The translations under genes and the position numbers were made by a program. Below the pieces are notes generated by a model. It was given only the letters and a program-made list of their open reading frames with translations. It did not search any database and had not been told where the DNA came from. From Pelagibius sp050330205 (lineage in GTDB: Bacteria; Pseudomonadota; Alphaproteobacteria; Kiloniellales; Kiloniellaceae), in assembly GCA_050330205.1 (NCBI GenBank), contig JBHJOA010000016.1, positions 1 through 64,000 of the forward strand: a stretch of DNA of 64,000 bases, read 5' to 3'. Shown here in pieces: positions 1 to 8,820 of this stretch (the stretch's first letter is position 1; every line of letters begins with the position of its first letter).

Positions 1-887
1 CCGCCATCCACCACGCCCTCGCCGTCGATCAGGATGCCGTGCCGCTTCATCCGGTCCAGGGGCTCCGCATGGCCTTGCACCCGCCTGTGGCTCATCGCGT
101 AATAGGCGTCGGGCGGGGCCGGCATGAAGGCGATCCCGTTCGCGGCGATCGCGTCGACCGAGGCGTAGATGTCGTTCGTGGCCACCGCGATGTGCTGGAT
201 CCCCTCGCCCTTGTATTCGTTGAGATATTCCTCGATCTGGCTCTTGTCGTCGGCGCTCTCGTTGATCGGGATGCGGATCTTGCCGCAGGGGCTGGTCATC
301 GCCTTGGACTTCAGGCCGGTCAGCTTGCCCTCGATGTCGAAGTAGCGGATCTCACGGAAGTTGAAGAGGCGCTGATAGAACTCGGCCCACTCCTTCATCC
401 GCCCGCGGTAGACGTTATGGGTCAGGTGGTCGATGTAGGTCAGGCCCGCTCCCTTGGGGCGCTGGTCGACGCCGGGAAGCGGCTTGAAGTCGACGTCGTA
501 GATGGACCCGTTGTCGCCGTAGCGGTCGACCAGGTAGATCAGCGAGTCGCCGATGCCCTTGATCGCCGGGATGTTCAGTTCCATCGGCCCGGCCGTCGAC
601 TCGACCACCCAGGCACCCATCTCCCGGGCCCGCCGGCAGGCCGCCGCCGCGTCCCTCACCCGGAAGGCGATGGCACAGACCGAAGGGCCGTGCAGCAGGG
701 TGAAAGCCTGCGGAAAGCCCTCGCGCTCCGCGTTGAGGATGAAGTTGACGTCGCCCTGGCGGTAAAGGGTCACGTTCTTGGAGCGGTGGCGGGCAATTGC
801 GGTGAAGCCCATGGTCTCGAAGAGGCGGCCCAGCTCCTCCGGCTCCGGCGAGGCGAACTCGACGAACTCGAAGCCGTCGGTCTGCAT
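1..887 (-). CDS. hppD: 4-hydroxyphenylpyruvate dioxygenase, 3' end outside window
   Basis: Non-heme Fe(II) dioxygenase that converts 4-hydroxyphenylpyruvate to homogentisate in tyrosine catabolism. The reading frame is open from the ATG at 887, which has a GGGAGAA ribosome site just upstream, to the left edge, giving about 295 residues of a family usually 350-380 long. Two of the three iron ligands are visible: His154 (in YIDHLTHNV) and His232 (in GIQHIAVAT). The third, a C-terminal Glu, would lie beyond the edge. The N-terminal vicinal-oxygen-chelate half is also intact. It is divergent from the indolepyruvate oxidoreductase at 1435, which also handles aromatic 2-oxo acids. The gene is cut by the window and shows no sign of being broken. 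Confidence 0.95.
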   Translation of the reverse strand, partial: MQTDGFEFVEFASPEPEELGRLFETMGFTAIARHRSKNVTLYRQGDVNFILNAEREGFPQAFTLLHGPSVCAIAFRVRDAAAACRRAREMGAWVVESTAGPMELNIPAIKGIGDSLIYLVDRYGDNGSIYDVDFKPLPGVDQRPKGAGLTYIDHLTHNVYRGRMKEWAEFYQRLFNFREIRYFDIEGKLTGLKSKAMTSPCGKIRIPINESADDKSQIEEYLNEYKGEGIQHIAVATNDIYASVDAIAANGIAFMPAPPDAYYAMSHRRVQGHAEPLDRMKRHGILIDGEGVVDG

Positions 888-1251
888 GGGATTCTCCCAG
901 CGACCGGCCGGCCGGCCTTCCGCGGTACCTTGTGTCGACTTTGCAGCGTCCGACATGTCTCACTGCCTTTCACGCGCGGCCTCGCGCCCTGTCCGGCGCG
1001 GCCGCGAGGTTGCCGTATCGTATTCCGTCTCCGATGTGCCGACTCTTAGTTAGAGCGTCCACTTGCAACCATCAACAGGGGCGCCGTGGAGTGGCCCGCA
1101 CGAGCCGTCCGGCAGTGCCGAATCCGGGGCGTCCCGGTGCGATGGTAGGGCCCTTCGACGCGCGCCGGCAATGCCGGCATGCCGTGTTGCGGTGCAGCAC
1201 AAACCCGGGGCGGCAGCGGGGCGCGATTTTCTTTCGCCGGCAGGGGAGCGA

Positions 1252-1331
1252 GCTTTGCGAAATGATTTGCCCTGCCGTGGGAACGGACGTTTCCTTGCTT
1301 TCTGCGGCGTAAGCGCTTTGTGAAATTGTTT
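1252..1331. promoter_or_regulatory. phased 17-bp direct repeats in the hppD/IOR divergent region
   Basis: The 547-bp gap between the two divergent aromatic-catabolism genes holds no convincing gene. It does hold two copies of a 17-bp motif, GCTTTGCGAAATGATTT at 1252-1268 and GCTTTGTGAAATTGTTT at 1315-1331, matching at 14 of 17 positions. Their starts are 63 bp apart, six helical turns, so both would face the same side of the helix. The second copy lies in the AT-rich stretch just ahead of the gene at 1435. A shared regulator site is inferred. The regulator is not known. Confidence 0.4.
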
Positions 1332-1434
1332 AATAGGTCAACGTAAATTACCTTTTCATCAGGCGCGGCCGTTTCAACTCAGCCTTGAAGCCGCCGCCCC
1401 GAGGCGCCGCAACAGCAGGTGGGGACTTGCTACG

Positions 1435-4400
1435 ATGGCTTTGCAGGCGGTAACTCTCGACGATAAGTACGCCCTTGAGCAAGGGCGGGTGTTCCTCACC
1501 GGCACCCAGGCGCTGGTGCGCCTGCCGATGATGCAGCGCCGGCGCGATCTCGCCGCCGGCCTCAACACCGCCGCCTACGTCACCGGCTATCGCGGCTCGC
1601 CGCTCGGCGCAGTCGACCAGCAGATGGCGCACGCGCGCGAGTTCCTGCAGAGACATCACATCCGCTTCCAGGCTGGCGTCAACGAGGATCTCGCCGCCAC
1701 CGCCGTCTGGGGCACCCAGCAGCTCGACCTCTTTGGAGATTCCAACTACGACGGCGTGTTCGCCATGTGGTACGCCAAGGGACCGGGGGTCGACCGCTCC
1801 GGCGACGTGCTGCGTCACGCCAACATGGCCGGCACATCCAGGCACGGCGGCGTGCTGCTGCTGGCCGGCGACGACCACACCGCCAAGTCCTCCACCACCG
1901 CCCACCAGTGCGAACTCACCTTCAAGGATCTCATGATCCCGGTGCTCAATCCGGCGGGCGTGCAGGAGTTTCTCGATCTCGGCCTCTACGGCTGGGCGAT
2001 GAGCCGCTTTTCCGGCTGCTGGGTCGGCTTCAAGACGATCAGCGAGACGGTGGAGACCTCCGCCAGCGTCGATGTCGATCCCTCTCGCGCGCAGATCGTG
2101 CTGCCGGAGGATTTCGAGATGCCGCCGGGGGGCCTGCACATCCGCTGGCCGGACACGCCGCTGGAGCAGGAGGAGCGCCTGCACCGCCACAAGGTCTACG
2201 CCGCCCTCGCCTTCGCCCGTGCCAACAAGCTGGACCGGATGGTGATCGGCAACGGCGAGCGGCGCTTCGGCATCGTCACCGCCGGCAAGGCCTATCTCGA
2301 CGTGCGCCAAGCGCTCGACGACCTCGGCATCGACGAGGAACACGCGCGGCAGATCGGCCTCGCCGTCTACAAGGTCGGCATGTCCTGGCCGCTGGAGCGC
2401 GAGGGCATCCGCCGCTTCGCCGAGGGCCTCGAGGAAATCCTGGTGGTCGAGGAGAAGCGCGCCGTCATCGAGAACCAGGTGAAGGAGCAGCTCTACAACT
2501 GGCGCGCCGACGTGCGCCCGCGCGTGGTCGGCAAGTACGACGAGGAGGGCGACTGGGCGCTGCCGTCGATCGGCGAGCTGACCCCGGCGCGCATCGCGCG
2601 CACCATCGCCAAGCGCATCGCCCGTTTCCATACCAGCGAGGAAATCGCCCAGCGCCTGCGCTTCCTGACCGAAAAGGAAAAGGCCATGGAGGCCGGCAAG
2701 GCGCCCATGGCCCGGGTGCCCTTTTTCTGCTCCGGCTGCCCGCACAATACCTCCACGAGGGTGCCGGACGGCAGCCGCGCGCTGGCCGGCATCGGCTGCC
2801 ACTACATGGTGCAGTGGATGGACCGCCGCACCGATACCTTCACCCAGATGGGTGGCGAGGGCGTGCCCTGGCTCGGCCAGGCGCCCTTCTCCAAGACCAA
2901 ACACGTCTTCGCCAACCTGGGCGACGGCACCTACTTCCATTCCGGCATCCTGGCGATCCGCGCCGCCGTCGGCGCCGGCGCCAACATCACCTACAAGATC
3001 CTCTACAACGACGCCGTCGCCATGACCGGCGGCCAGGCGGTGGACGGACCACTCGATCCGGCGATGATCACCCGCCAGGTCGCCGCCGAGGGCGTGGCGC
3101 GCATCGTCGTGGTGAGCGACGACCCGGAGAAATACCCCCTCGGCACCGACTGGGCACCGGGCGTCACCATGGAGCATCGCGACCACCTCGACCGCGTGCA
3201 GAGGGAGCTGCGCGAAATCGAAGGCGTCACCGTGCTGCTCTACGACCAGACCTGCGCCGCCGAAAAGCGCCGGCGCCGCAAGCGCGGCCGCTATCCCGAC
3301 CCGCCGCGGCGCGTCTACATCAACGAGGCGGTCTGCGAGGGCTGCGGCGACTGCTCGGTCCAGTCCAACTGCGTCTCAGTGGTGCCCGTGGAAACCGAAT
3401 TCGGCCGCAAGCGCGCCATCGACCAGTCGTCCTGCAACAAGGACTACTCCTGCCTGAAAGGCTTCTGCCCCAGCTTCGTGACGGTACACGGCGGCGAGAT
3501 CCGCAAGCAGCGGCGCGCCAGCGGCGCCGAGGCCGTGTGGGAAGCGCTGCCGGCGCCGCGCCTGCCGGCCCTGGAGGATCCCTACGGGATCGTCATCACC
3601 GGCGTCGGCGGCACCGGCGTTGTCACCATCGGTGCCCTGCTCGGCATGGCGGCGCACCTGGAGGGCCGCGGCTGTTCGGTGCTGGACATGGCCGGCCTGG
3701 CGCAGAAGGGCGGCGCGGTAGTCAGCCACGTGCGCCTGGCGGCGCGGCCGGAGGATATCCACGCGGTGCGCATTTCCGCCGGCGGCGCCGGGCTGGTGCT
3801 CGGCTGCGACCTCGTCGTCGCCGCCGGCTTCGAGGCCCTGTCGAAGGTTACCCGGGGCCGCACCCGCGCCGTCGTCAACCGCCACGAAGTGATGACCGGC
3901 GACTTCACCCGCAACCCGGATCTCGCCTTCCCCGGCGCCGAGATGGAGCGCCTGGTAGCCGAGGCCGCCGGACCCGGCCAGGCCGACTTCCTCGACGCCA
4001 CGCGCCTGGCGACCGCTCTGCTCGGCGATTCCATCGCCACCAACCTCTTCATGCTCGGCTATGCCTGGCAGAAGGGACTGGTGCCGCTCGGCGCCGAGGC
4101 CATCGACAAGGCCATCGAGCTGAACGGCGTGGCGGTCGAGGCCAACCGCGCCGCTTTCCTCTGGGGCCGCCGCGCCGCCCACGACATGGCGGCGGTGGAA
4201 AAGGCGGCAGCGCCGCGCAGCGCGCCGCGCAGTCACGACCTCTCCCGCACCCTGGAGCAGGTCGTCGCCCGCCGTGCCGATTTCCTGACCGGCTACCAGA
4301 ACGCCGCCTACGCGGCGCGCTACACCGCCGCGGTCGAGAAGACGAAGGCGGCCGAGGCGGCCAAGGCGCCGGGCTGCAACGGCCTCGCCGAGGCGGTCGC

Positions 4401-4914
4401 GCGCTACTACTTCAAGCTGCTGGCGATGAAGGACGAGTATGAGGTGGCGCGGCTCTACAGCGATCCCGCCTTCGCCCGTGGCCTGCGCGAACAGTTCGCC
4501 GGCAGTTACAGACTCACCCTCCACCTCGCCCCGCCGCTGGTCGCCAAACGCGACCCCGACAGCGGTCACCTGACAAAGCGCGAATTCGGGCCCTGGATCC
4601 TCACGGCGATGCGCCTGCTGGCCGGGCTGAAGGGACTGCGCGGCACCGCGCTGGACATCTTCGGCTATAGCGAAGAGCGCAGGACCGAGCGCCGCCTGAT
4701 CGCCGACTACGAGGCCCTGCTGGAGGAGGTCCTTGCCGGGCTGACGCCGGACAACCACGCCCTGGCGGTGGAACTGGCGGCGATCCCGGAGAAGATCCGC
4801 GGCTTCGGCCACGTGAAAGAGTGGCACCTGAAGGCCGCCAAGGCCTGCGAGGCCGACCTGCTGGCTGCCTTCCGCGACCCGTCAAAGCGCCACGCCAGGG
4901 TCGCGGCTGAGTGA
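1435..4914 (+). CDS. indolepyruvate:ferredoxin oxidoreductase, fused alpha-beta-type, 1159 aa
   Basis: Oxidative decarboxylation of aryl pyruvates from Trp, Phe and Tyr to aryl-acetyl-CoA, with ferredoxin as electron acceptor; cytoplasmic. The N-terminal half carries pyrimidine-binding and thiamine-diphosphate domains, with the TPP region GDGTYFHSG near residue 496. An iron-sulfur segment follows from Cys634 (CEGCGDC, then CNKDYSCLKGFC). The C-terminal gamma-type domain starts at GVGGTGVV near residue 723. The length of about 1160 matches the fused form common in proteobacteria, in contrast to the two-gene archaeal iorA/iorB. The start is the ATG at 1435 behind a GGGGA site. The neighbouring hppD supports an aromatic amino-acid role. 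The 2-oxo-acid preference cannot be read from sequence. Confidence 0.93.
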   Translation: MALQAVTLDDKYALEQGRVFLTGTQALVRLPMMQRRRDLAAGLNTAAYVTGYRGSPLGAVDQQMAHAREFLQRHHIRFQAGVNEDLAATAVWGTQQLDLFGDSNYDGVFAMWYAKGPGVDRSGDVLRHANMAGTSRHGGVLLLAGDDHTAKSSTTAHQCELTFKDLMIPVLNPAGVQEFLDLGLYGWAMSRFSGCWVGFKTISETVETSASVDVDPSRAQIVLPEDFEMPPGGLHIRWPDTPLEQEERLHRHKVYAALAFARANKLDRMVIGNGERRFGIVTAGKAYLDVRQALDDLGIDEEHARQIGLAVYKVGMSWPLEREGIRRFAEGLEEILVVEEKRAVIENQVKEQLYNWRADVRPRVVGKYDEEGDWALPSIGELTPARIARTIAKRIARFHTSEEIAQRLRFLTEKEKAMEAGKAPMARVPFFCSGCPHNTSTRVPDGSRALAGIGCHYMVQWMDRRTDTFTQMGGEGVPWLGQAPFSKTKHVFANLGDGTYFHSGILAIRAAVGAGANITYKILYNDAVAMTGGQAVDGPLDPAMITRQVAAEGVARIVVVSDDPEKYPLGTDWAPGVTMEHRDHLDRVQRELREIEGVTVLLYDQTCAAEKRRRRKRGRYPDPPRRVYINEAVCEGCGDCSVQSNCVSVVPVETEFGRKRAIDQSSCNKDYSCLKGFCPSFVTVHGGEIRKQRRASGAEAVWEALPAPRLPALEDPYGIVITGVGGTGVVTIGALLGMAAHLEGRGCSVLDMAGLAQKGGAVVSHVRLAARPEDIHAVRISAGGAGLVLGCDLVVAAGFEALSKVTRGRTRAVVNRHEVMTGDFTRNPDLAFPGAEMERLVAEAAGPGQADFLDATRLATALLGDSIATNLFMLGYAWQKGLVPLGAEAIDKAIELNGVAVEANRAAFLWGRRAAHDMAAVEKAAAPRSAPRSHDLSRTLEQVVARRADFLTGYQNAAYAARYTAAVEKTKAAEAAKAPGCNGLAEAVARYYFKLLAMKDEYEVARLYSDPAFARGLREQFAGSYRLTLHLAPPLVAKRDPDSGHLTKREFGPWILTAMRLLAGLKGLRGTALDIFGYSEERRTERRLIADYEALLEEVLAGLTPDNHALAVELAAIPEKIRGFGHVKEWHLKAAKACEADLLAAFRDPSKRHARVAAE

Positions 4915-4927
4915 GACGGCTTCGCCT

Positions 4928-4950
4928 TCTCCCCCGCAAGCGGAAGGAGA
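4928..4950. terminator. weak hairpin between convergent genes
   Basis: An imperfect inverted repeat (TCTCC-c-CCGC, two-base loop, GCGG-aa-GGAGA) sits in the 57-bp gap between the convergent genes at 1435 and 4972. There is no clear T-run on either side, so it may only slow transcription, or it may be a degenerate copy of a short palindromic repeat. Confidence 0.3.
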
Positions 4951-4971
4951 GGGGTATCCTGGCGGAGACGT

Positions 4972-5769
4972 TTAGGCTCGTTCTTCGCCCAGGCCTTCAA
5001 GCATGCTGTCGGCGCGGCGGGTGGCCGCCTCGAACTGTTCCTCGAAGGTCTTCAGGCGCCGCTTCGGCTCCTGATAGTAAGCGGTCAGCTTCAGGCCCTG
5101 GATGAAGAGGCGGTTCAGCAGCCGGCCCCAAAACCGCATCGGGCGCTCGAAGTCGAACAGCAACACCACGCGCGGCTGGCCGGTGTCGTTCAGGACCTCA
5201 TGGTCGTAGGTGTCGTCGAACACCAGCACTTTGCCGGTTTCCCAGGAATACTTCTTGTCGTCGACCCGCATCCAGCAGTCCTCGCGGCGATCCGGCACGA
5301 CGAGGCCGAGGTGGCAGCGCAGGATGCCCTTGGTGACGCCTTTGTGGGCGGTGATGTGGTAGCCGGGCTCAAGAATGGAGAACCACGCGGTCTGCAGATG
5401 GGGGACCTGCTCGAGCAGATTCGTCGTGCGCGGCGCGTGGGCACAGTTCTTCTGCAGCTTGCTGCCGAAGCCGAAGAGAATGAAGGTGCGCCACTGGCGA
5501 TCGCGGGCGATCTTCATCTGGTCGGTTGAGACCTCCTCGAAGGCCGGCACGCTTTCCTTGTGCTTCAGGATCTCCTGTAGCTCGCCGTTGATCTCCTCCC
5601 AGTGGTCCTCGAAGGGCTTCAGGAAGGCAAACTCCGCTGGGTCGAGGACGGGGTCGTTGCTGACCAGCGACTGGTCGGCCAGGAAACCGCGCAGGCGGCG
5701 GATCAGACGCTTGCCTGTCTTCTTGACCGCCTTGCGGCGCCGCGCGCGGAACTCCTCGTTCAGCAGCAT
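4972..5769 (-). CDS. aspartyl/asparaginyl beta-hydroxylase family dioxygenase
   Basis: 2-oxoglutarate/Fe(II)-dependent hydroxylase of 265 residues. In the core, His153 (RCHLGLVVP) and His190 (YDHEVLN) are the expected iron ligands, and Arg200 (PRVVLLFD) is the expected 2-oxoglutarate contact. The family uses a two-histidine site without the usual acidic ligand, as seen here. The N-terminus (residues 8-28) is strongly basic, which could hold the protein near the membrane surface. In this family LpxO hydroxylates a lipid A acyl chain and others act on Asp/Asn. It starts 15 bp after the DegT aminotransferase gene, so the two are probably co-transcribed and share a pathway, perhaps envelope lipid or glycan modification. 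The substrate is unknown. Confidence 0.85.
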   Translation of the reverse strand: MLLNEEFRARRRKAVKKTGKRLIRRLRGFLADQSLVSNDPVLDPAEFAFLKPFEDHWEEINGELQEILKHKESVPAFEEVSTDQMKIARDRQWRTFILFGFGSKLQKNCAHAPRTTNLLEQVPHLQTAWFSILEPGYHITAHKGVTKGILRCHLGLVVPDRREDCWMRVDDKKYSWETGKVLVFDDTYDHEVLNDTGQPRVVLLFDFERPMRFWGRLLNRLFIQGLKLTAYYQEPKRRLKTFEEQFEAATRRADSMLEGLGEERA

Positions 5770-5784
5770 CGCCCCCGGGTCTCC

Positions 5785-7014
5785 CTATTCAGCCGCGCGG
5801 GCCGGTGCCGGCACCGACGTCGGCACCGATTCCCGAACCAGCTTCGCCAGCCGCTGCAGCTCGCGGTCCGGCAACCCCTCGTAGCAGGGCAGGATCACCA
5901 GCTTGGACAGCATTTCGGCGGCGGCCCTGGGCGCCAGCTGCGGCCGGTCCTCCGGCGCCGCGACCGCCTGGGAGCGCGGCAGGTTGGCGGCGTCGAAGCC
6001 GCGCCGGCGCAGCTTGGCGATGAAGCCGAGGGGGTCCTCCACCAAGGTCGGGAACACCCAGTAGTCGTGGTGAGCATTGGCCTGCCCCGGCAGAACCAGG
6101 CTGTCGCCCAGCAGTTCCTTCAGGCGGTGACCCTTCTCGGTCCGCCGCGCCAGCGAGGCAGTGTCGAAGCGCTCCAGACGTCGGCACAGCAGGGCCGCCA
6201 GCGCCGCCGAGCAGCGGAAGCGCAGGTTCTTCGACTTCTTCAGCACGGCGACGTTGCGCACGCTCTCGGCCACGGCATCCTCGTAGTCGCGCCCGGTCAG
6301 CGCGTAGAAGCGCTGCACGAGGCCGAAGACCAGCGGCAAGGTGAGGAGCTTGAGGCCGGCGAACTGCAGTATCCGCCTGGCTTGCCGGCCCGTCGGTTGG
6401 ACCGGATAGCTGTCCTGAATGGCCCGCATCTTCTCGCGCAGAGCAGCATCACGTACGTTCAGCAATGCGCCGCCGAGCGCGGTCGCCGTCTTCAGGGGCC
6501 CGAAGGAGAACATCGAGACGTCCGCCTTGGGATGTCCCGGATAGTCCTTGCCGTTGAAGGCCTGGGCACAGTCCTCGACCACCACCAGGCCGGCGGCATG
6601 GGCCGCGTCGATCAGGGCATCCAGCTCGAGCCGGCAGCCGAAGAGATGCGCCACCACCAGCACCTTGGAGCGCGGCGTCAGCGCCCGCCGCAGGGTCTCT
6701 TCCGAGGCGGTGATGGTCTCGGCGTCGAAATCGAGCGGCACGGCGACGTAGCCTTCCCGCCGCACGATGTTGATCATGCCCTTCACGTTCAGGGCCGAGA
6801 AGATGACCTCGTCGCCCGGCGCCAGTTCGAGCGCCTGAAGCAGCAGGTCGAAGCCGCTGCGCACCGAAAAGCACAACAGGGAAGGGCGGCCCGGCCAATA
6901 GCCCTCGGCGCGGCGCACCAAGGTCTCGCGGTCGCCAGCGGCCAGGCAGGCGACGCTGCCGGCAGCGAGATCGCTCCAGCCGATCTGCAACCGCGTGCGC
7001 GGCCACAACCTCAT
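5785..7014 (-). CDS. DegT/DnrJ/EryC1/StrS family aminotransferase
   Basis: PLP-dependent enzyme of 409 residues from the family that aminates keto-sugars of nucleotide-linked sugars and a few other substrates. The Schiff-base lysine is Lys175 (FSFGPLKTATALGG), and the cofactor aspartate is probably Asp148 (VVEDCAQAF). The segment around residues 225-245 is unusually hydrophobic for this family. It is the first gene of a two-gene operon with the aspartyl-hydroxylase-like gene. No sugar dehydratase, glycosyltransferase or other sugar-nucleotide gene lies nearby, so a normal sugar-amination role is not supported by context. GntR-family or aminolevulinate-synthase-type folds were considered, but the FGxxK motif with the DegT-type layout fits best. 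Confidence 0.85.
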   Translation of the reverse strand: MRLWPRTRLQIGWSDLAAGSVACLAAGDRETLVRRAEGYWPGRPSLLCFSVRSGFDLLLQALELAPGDEVIFSALNVKGMINIVRREGYVAVPLDFDAETITASEETLRRALTPRSKVLVVAHLFGCRLELDALIDAAHAAGLVVVEDCAQAFNGKDYPGHPKADVSMFSFGPLKTATALGGALLNVRDAALREKMRAIQDSYPVQPTGRQARRILQFAGLKLLTLPLVFGLVQRFYALTGRDYEDAVAESVRNVAVLKKSKNLRFRCSAALAALLCRRLERFDTASLARRTEKGHRLKELLGDSLVLPGQANAHHDYWVFPTLVEDPLGFIAKLRRRGFDAANLPRSQAVAAPEDRPQLAPRAAAEMLSKLVILPCYEGLPDRELQRLAKLVRESVPTSVPAPARAAE

Positions 7015-7181
7015 GATGCCCTCCAGGCAGTTTATAATCGTGAAGCGTGCGACTCGCGGTTGCCCGCTGACTTGGCCTCACGATGTCGCGAGGTCGCGAA
7101 CTTACACCGCAAGGCCGTAAAACTCTAGCGGTTCGGCAGCGGCATTTCGCTACGCCGGGAGTGGCAGGGGTGTGGCCGCCG

Positions 7182-7249
7182 GCGCCCCTATTCCAGGCGC
7201 CCCCTACTCCAAGCGCGCCCTACTCCAAGCGCCCCCTACTCCAAGCGCC
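7182..7249. repeat. 16-bp tandem repeat spanning the stop of the DUF900 gene
   Basis: A 16-bp unit (plus-strand form GCGCCCCCTACTCCAA) is repeated head to tail at 7197-7212, 7213-7228 and 7229-7244. A more diverged copy lies at 7182-7196 and a partial fifth unit begins at 7245. Read on the minus strand, the copy nearest the gene encodes its last residues and TAG stop, so the array repeats the 3' end of the gene into its trailer, and each repeat carries a stop-like TAG. The 7015-7181 stretch beside it holds no gene. Confidence 0.85.
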
Positions 7250-8300
7250 AGTATTCGCCGACGTCGTTCTTGCGGCGCTCCTTGTCGGCGGCGAACTCCT
7301 CGTCCAGCTTGCCATCGAGCACCTGCAGGAGGTCCTGACGGACCCGCGAGTTGTTGCGGAAATACTGGTGGCCGGTCGGGTCGGCCGTCCAGGCGCTGGC
7401 GCCCTTGGCCTCCCACACGATCCGCGGCGAGACGTTGACCACCGAGACCTTCCTGGACAGCGGCTCGCCGCCGCCGGGGCCGCTGCGGCCGAGGCGGTCC
7501 GGGTTGCCCATGGCGTAGTCGCTGGCCTTCAGCGCCAGATCCTGGTGATTGTAGTAGACCGTGAGGCGCCGGCAGCCGCGCAGCAGCGGCGCAATCTTGT
7601 GGTTCAGATGGAGGGTGTCGTCGTCCTCGTCGGCGGCGGCCAGGATGACCTCGTCGAACAGCGGCGGAACGTTGTTGCCGACGAAGGTGCGCATGGCCTG
7701 CACGGCGCCGCGGACCGCCCAGTTGCCCATCGAGTGGCACAGCAGATGGATGCGCCCGTCGCAGCGGTCGGCACGGGGAGTGTTGCGGATGAAGTCGGTC
7801 GCCTTGAGGATGGCTCGGCCGAGGGCGGGGCCGGAAATGCGGGCACGGTCGCGGTCGTCGGCATAGGTGCGCTTCGAGACGCCGGCCCCGGCCGAGGGCC
7901 AGGAGAACAGCAGCAAGGTCATGTCCTTGCCGCCGGCGGCCAGCCACTGCTGCAGCTGCGCGGCGCGGCCCGCAGCCTCCCGGAAGCTGTGGTCGTAACC
8001 GTGCACGAAGATGAGCGCGTCGCCCTTCTTGAGCATCTCGTCGCGCACCTCGTCGAAGATCGCGCTGCTGCCGAACTTGCCTTTGGCGGCGTCCTCGCTG
8101 CTCAGTGCCTCCTTGGCGACGGTGATCTTCGCCTTGCCGATGAAGCTGTCGAGATCCTTCTTGAACAGTTCCTTGCCCGCGAAGCTGACCTTGCCGAACC
8201 GCAGTTCGTCGATGTTGGGATGGAAGTCCTCGCCGACCTCGGCGTCCTCGCCGTCCTTGAGAACCCTGCGGTTGGTCGCGAAGTAGACGTTGAGGGCCAT
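7236..8300 (-). CDS. alpha/beta hydrolase, DUF900 family
   Basis: Serine hydrolase fold of 354 residues. Visible features are the oxyanion-side motif FVHGYDHSF (residues 98-106) and the nucleophile elbow CHSMGN with Ser190. A probable acid follows in the ILAAADEDDD region, and the catalytic His is likely C-terminal. No signal peptide is seen (N-terminus MALNVYFATNRR), so it is probably cytoplasmic. DUF900 proteins are esterase- or lipase-like, with few known substrates. The gene stands alone between the aminotransferase promoter region and the cold-shock gene. Its 3' end is embedded in a 16-bp tandem repeat. Confidence 0.85.
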   Translation of the reverse strand: MALNVYFATNRRVLKDGEDAEVGEDFHPNIDELRFGKVSFAGKELFKKDLDSFIGKAKITVAKEALSSEDAAKGKFGSSAIFDEVRDEMLKKGDALIFVHGYDHSFREAAGRAAQLQQWLAAGGKDMTLLLFSWPSAGAGVSKRTYADDRDRARISGPALGRAILKATDFIRNTPRADRCDGRIHLLCHSMGNWAVRGAVQAMRTFVGNNVPPLFDEVILAAADEDDDTLHLNHKIAPLLRGCRRLTVYYNHQDLALKASDYAMGNPDRLGRSGPGGGEPLSRKVSVVNVSPRIVWEAKGASAWTADPTGHQYFRNNSRVRQDLLQVLDGKLDEEFAADKERRKNDVGEYWRLE

Positions 8301-8604
8301 GGTTCTGACTTCCCCTGCTGCGGTGCCGGCGCCGGGCGGCGCGGCGCCAGACTATCAGGCTTCCGGCGGCGGCGGCAGGGCGACGAAAGGGGTAGCGCGG
8401 GAGGGGCAAAGCCGGGGCTTGCATTTCCGGCCCCAAGGGCCTATGTAGCCCCCACGATATTGGCCGAATGACTGGGCCGCTTCGCCTTGTCTCCGACGGG
8501 CGTGCACGTTTCAGACTATCTCTCCAAAATCGACGAACCGGGTGTTTGGCCGCGAAGCCTCGCGCCGACCCCACGTGCAATCCGTTAATGACAAGGAAAA
8601 CATC
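8301..8604. other. divergent intergenic region and csp leader
   Basis: About 300 bp between the DUF900 hydrolase (minus) and the cold-shock gene (plus). No gene is seen. The part nearest the cold-shock gene probably includes an untranslated leader, because an AT-richer stretch suitable for a promoter lies around 8505-8535, some 70-100 bases before the start codon. The ribosome site AAGGAAAA is at 8593-8600. Confidence 0.4.
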
Positions 8605-8814
8605 ATGATTACGGGTACTGTTAAGTTCTACAACGACCAGCGCGGCTACGGCTTCATCCAGCCGGAGGACGGCCAGAAGGACGTCTTCGTTCACGCCACG
8701 GCGCTCGAGCGTGCCGGCATCCTCGGCCTCCGCGAAGGCCAGAAGGTGAAGTTCGACACGGCGACCGACGCGCGCAGCGGCAAGCTCGCCGTCAGCAGCA
8801 TCGAAGTCGAGTAA
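8605..8814 (+). CDS. cold-shock protein, CspA family
   Basis: Single cold-shock domain of 69 residues, the usual length. It binds single-stranded nucleic acid and acts as an RNA chaperone in the cytoplasm. The RNP1-like segment is GYGFIQ (residues 14-19), and RNP2 is DVFVHA. The ATG at 8605 follows an AAGGAAAA ribosome site and gives the canonical MITGTVKFY start. A longer in-frame start at 8542 would add 21 residues unlike the family and is rejected. A long leader and a strong terminator downstream are typical of csp genes. Whether it is cold-induced cannot be told. Confidence 0.95.
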   Translation: MITGTVKFYNDQRGYGFIQPEDGQKDVFVHATALERAGILGLREGQKVKFDTATDARSGKLAVSSIEVE

Positions 8815-8820
8815 CGCAAC

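Noticed and set aside
39..3186. Long open frames opposite or out of frame with hppD and the indolepyruvate oxidoreductase (for example 39-1049 plus, 1348-3186 minus, 1767-4442 plus)
   Set aside because: They overlap recognised genes over most of their length, contain low-complexity Arg/Gly/Ala/Pro-rich sequence and no family motif. They are shadows expected in GC-rich DNA. The same applies to similar frames throughout the window.
7182..7249. Possible CRISPR array
   Set aside because: The 16-bp units are directly adjacent without spacers and overlap the end of a gene, so this is a simple tandem repeat.
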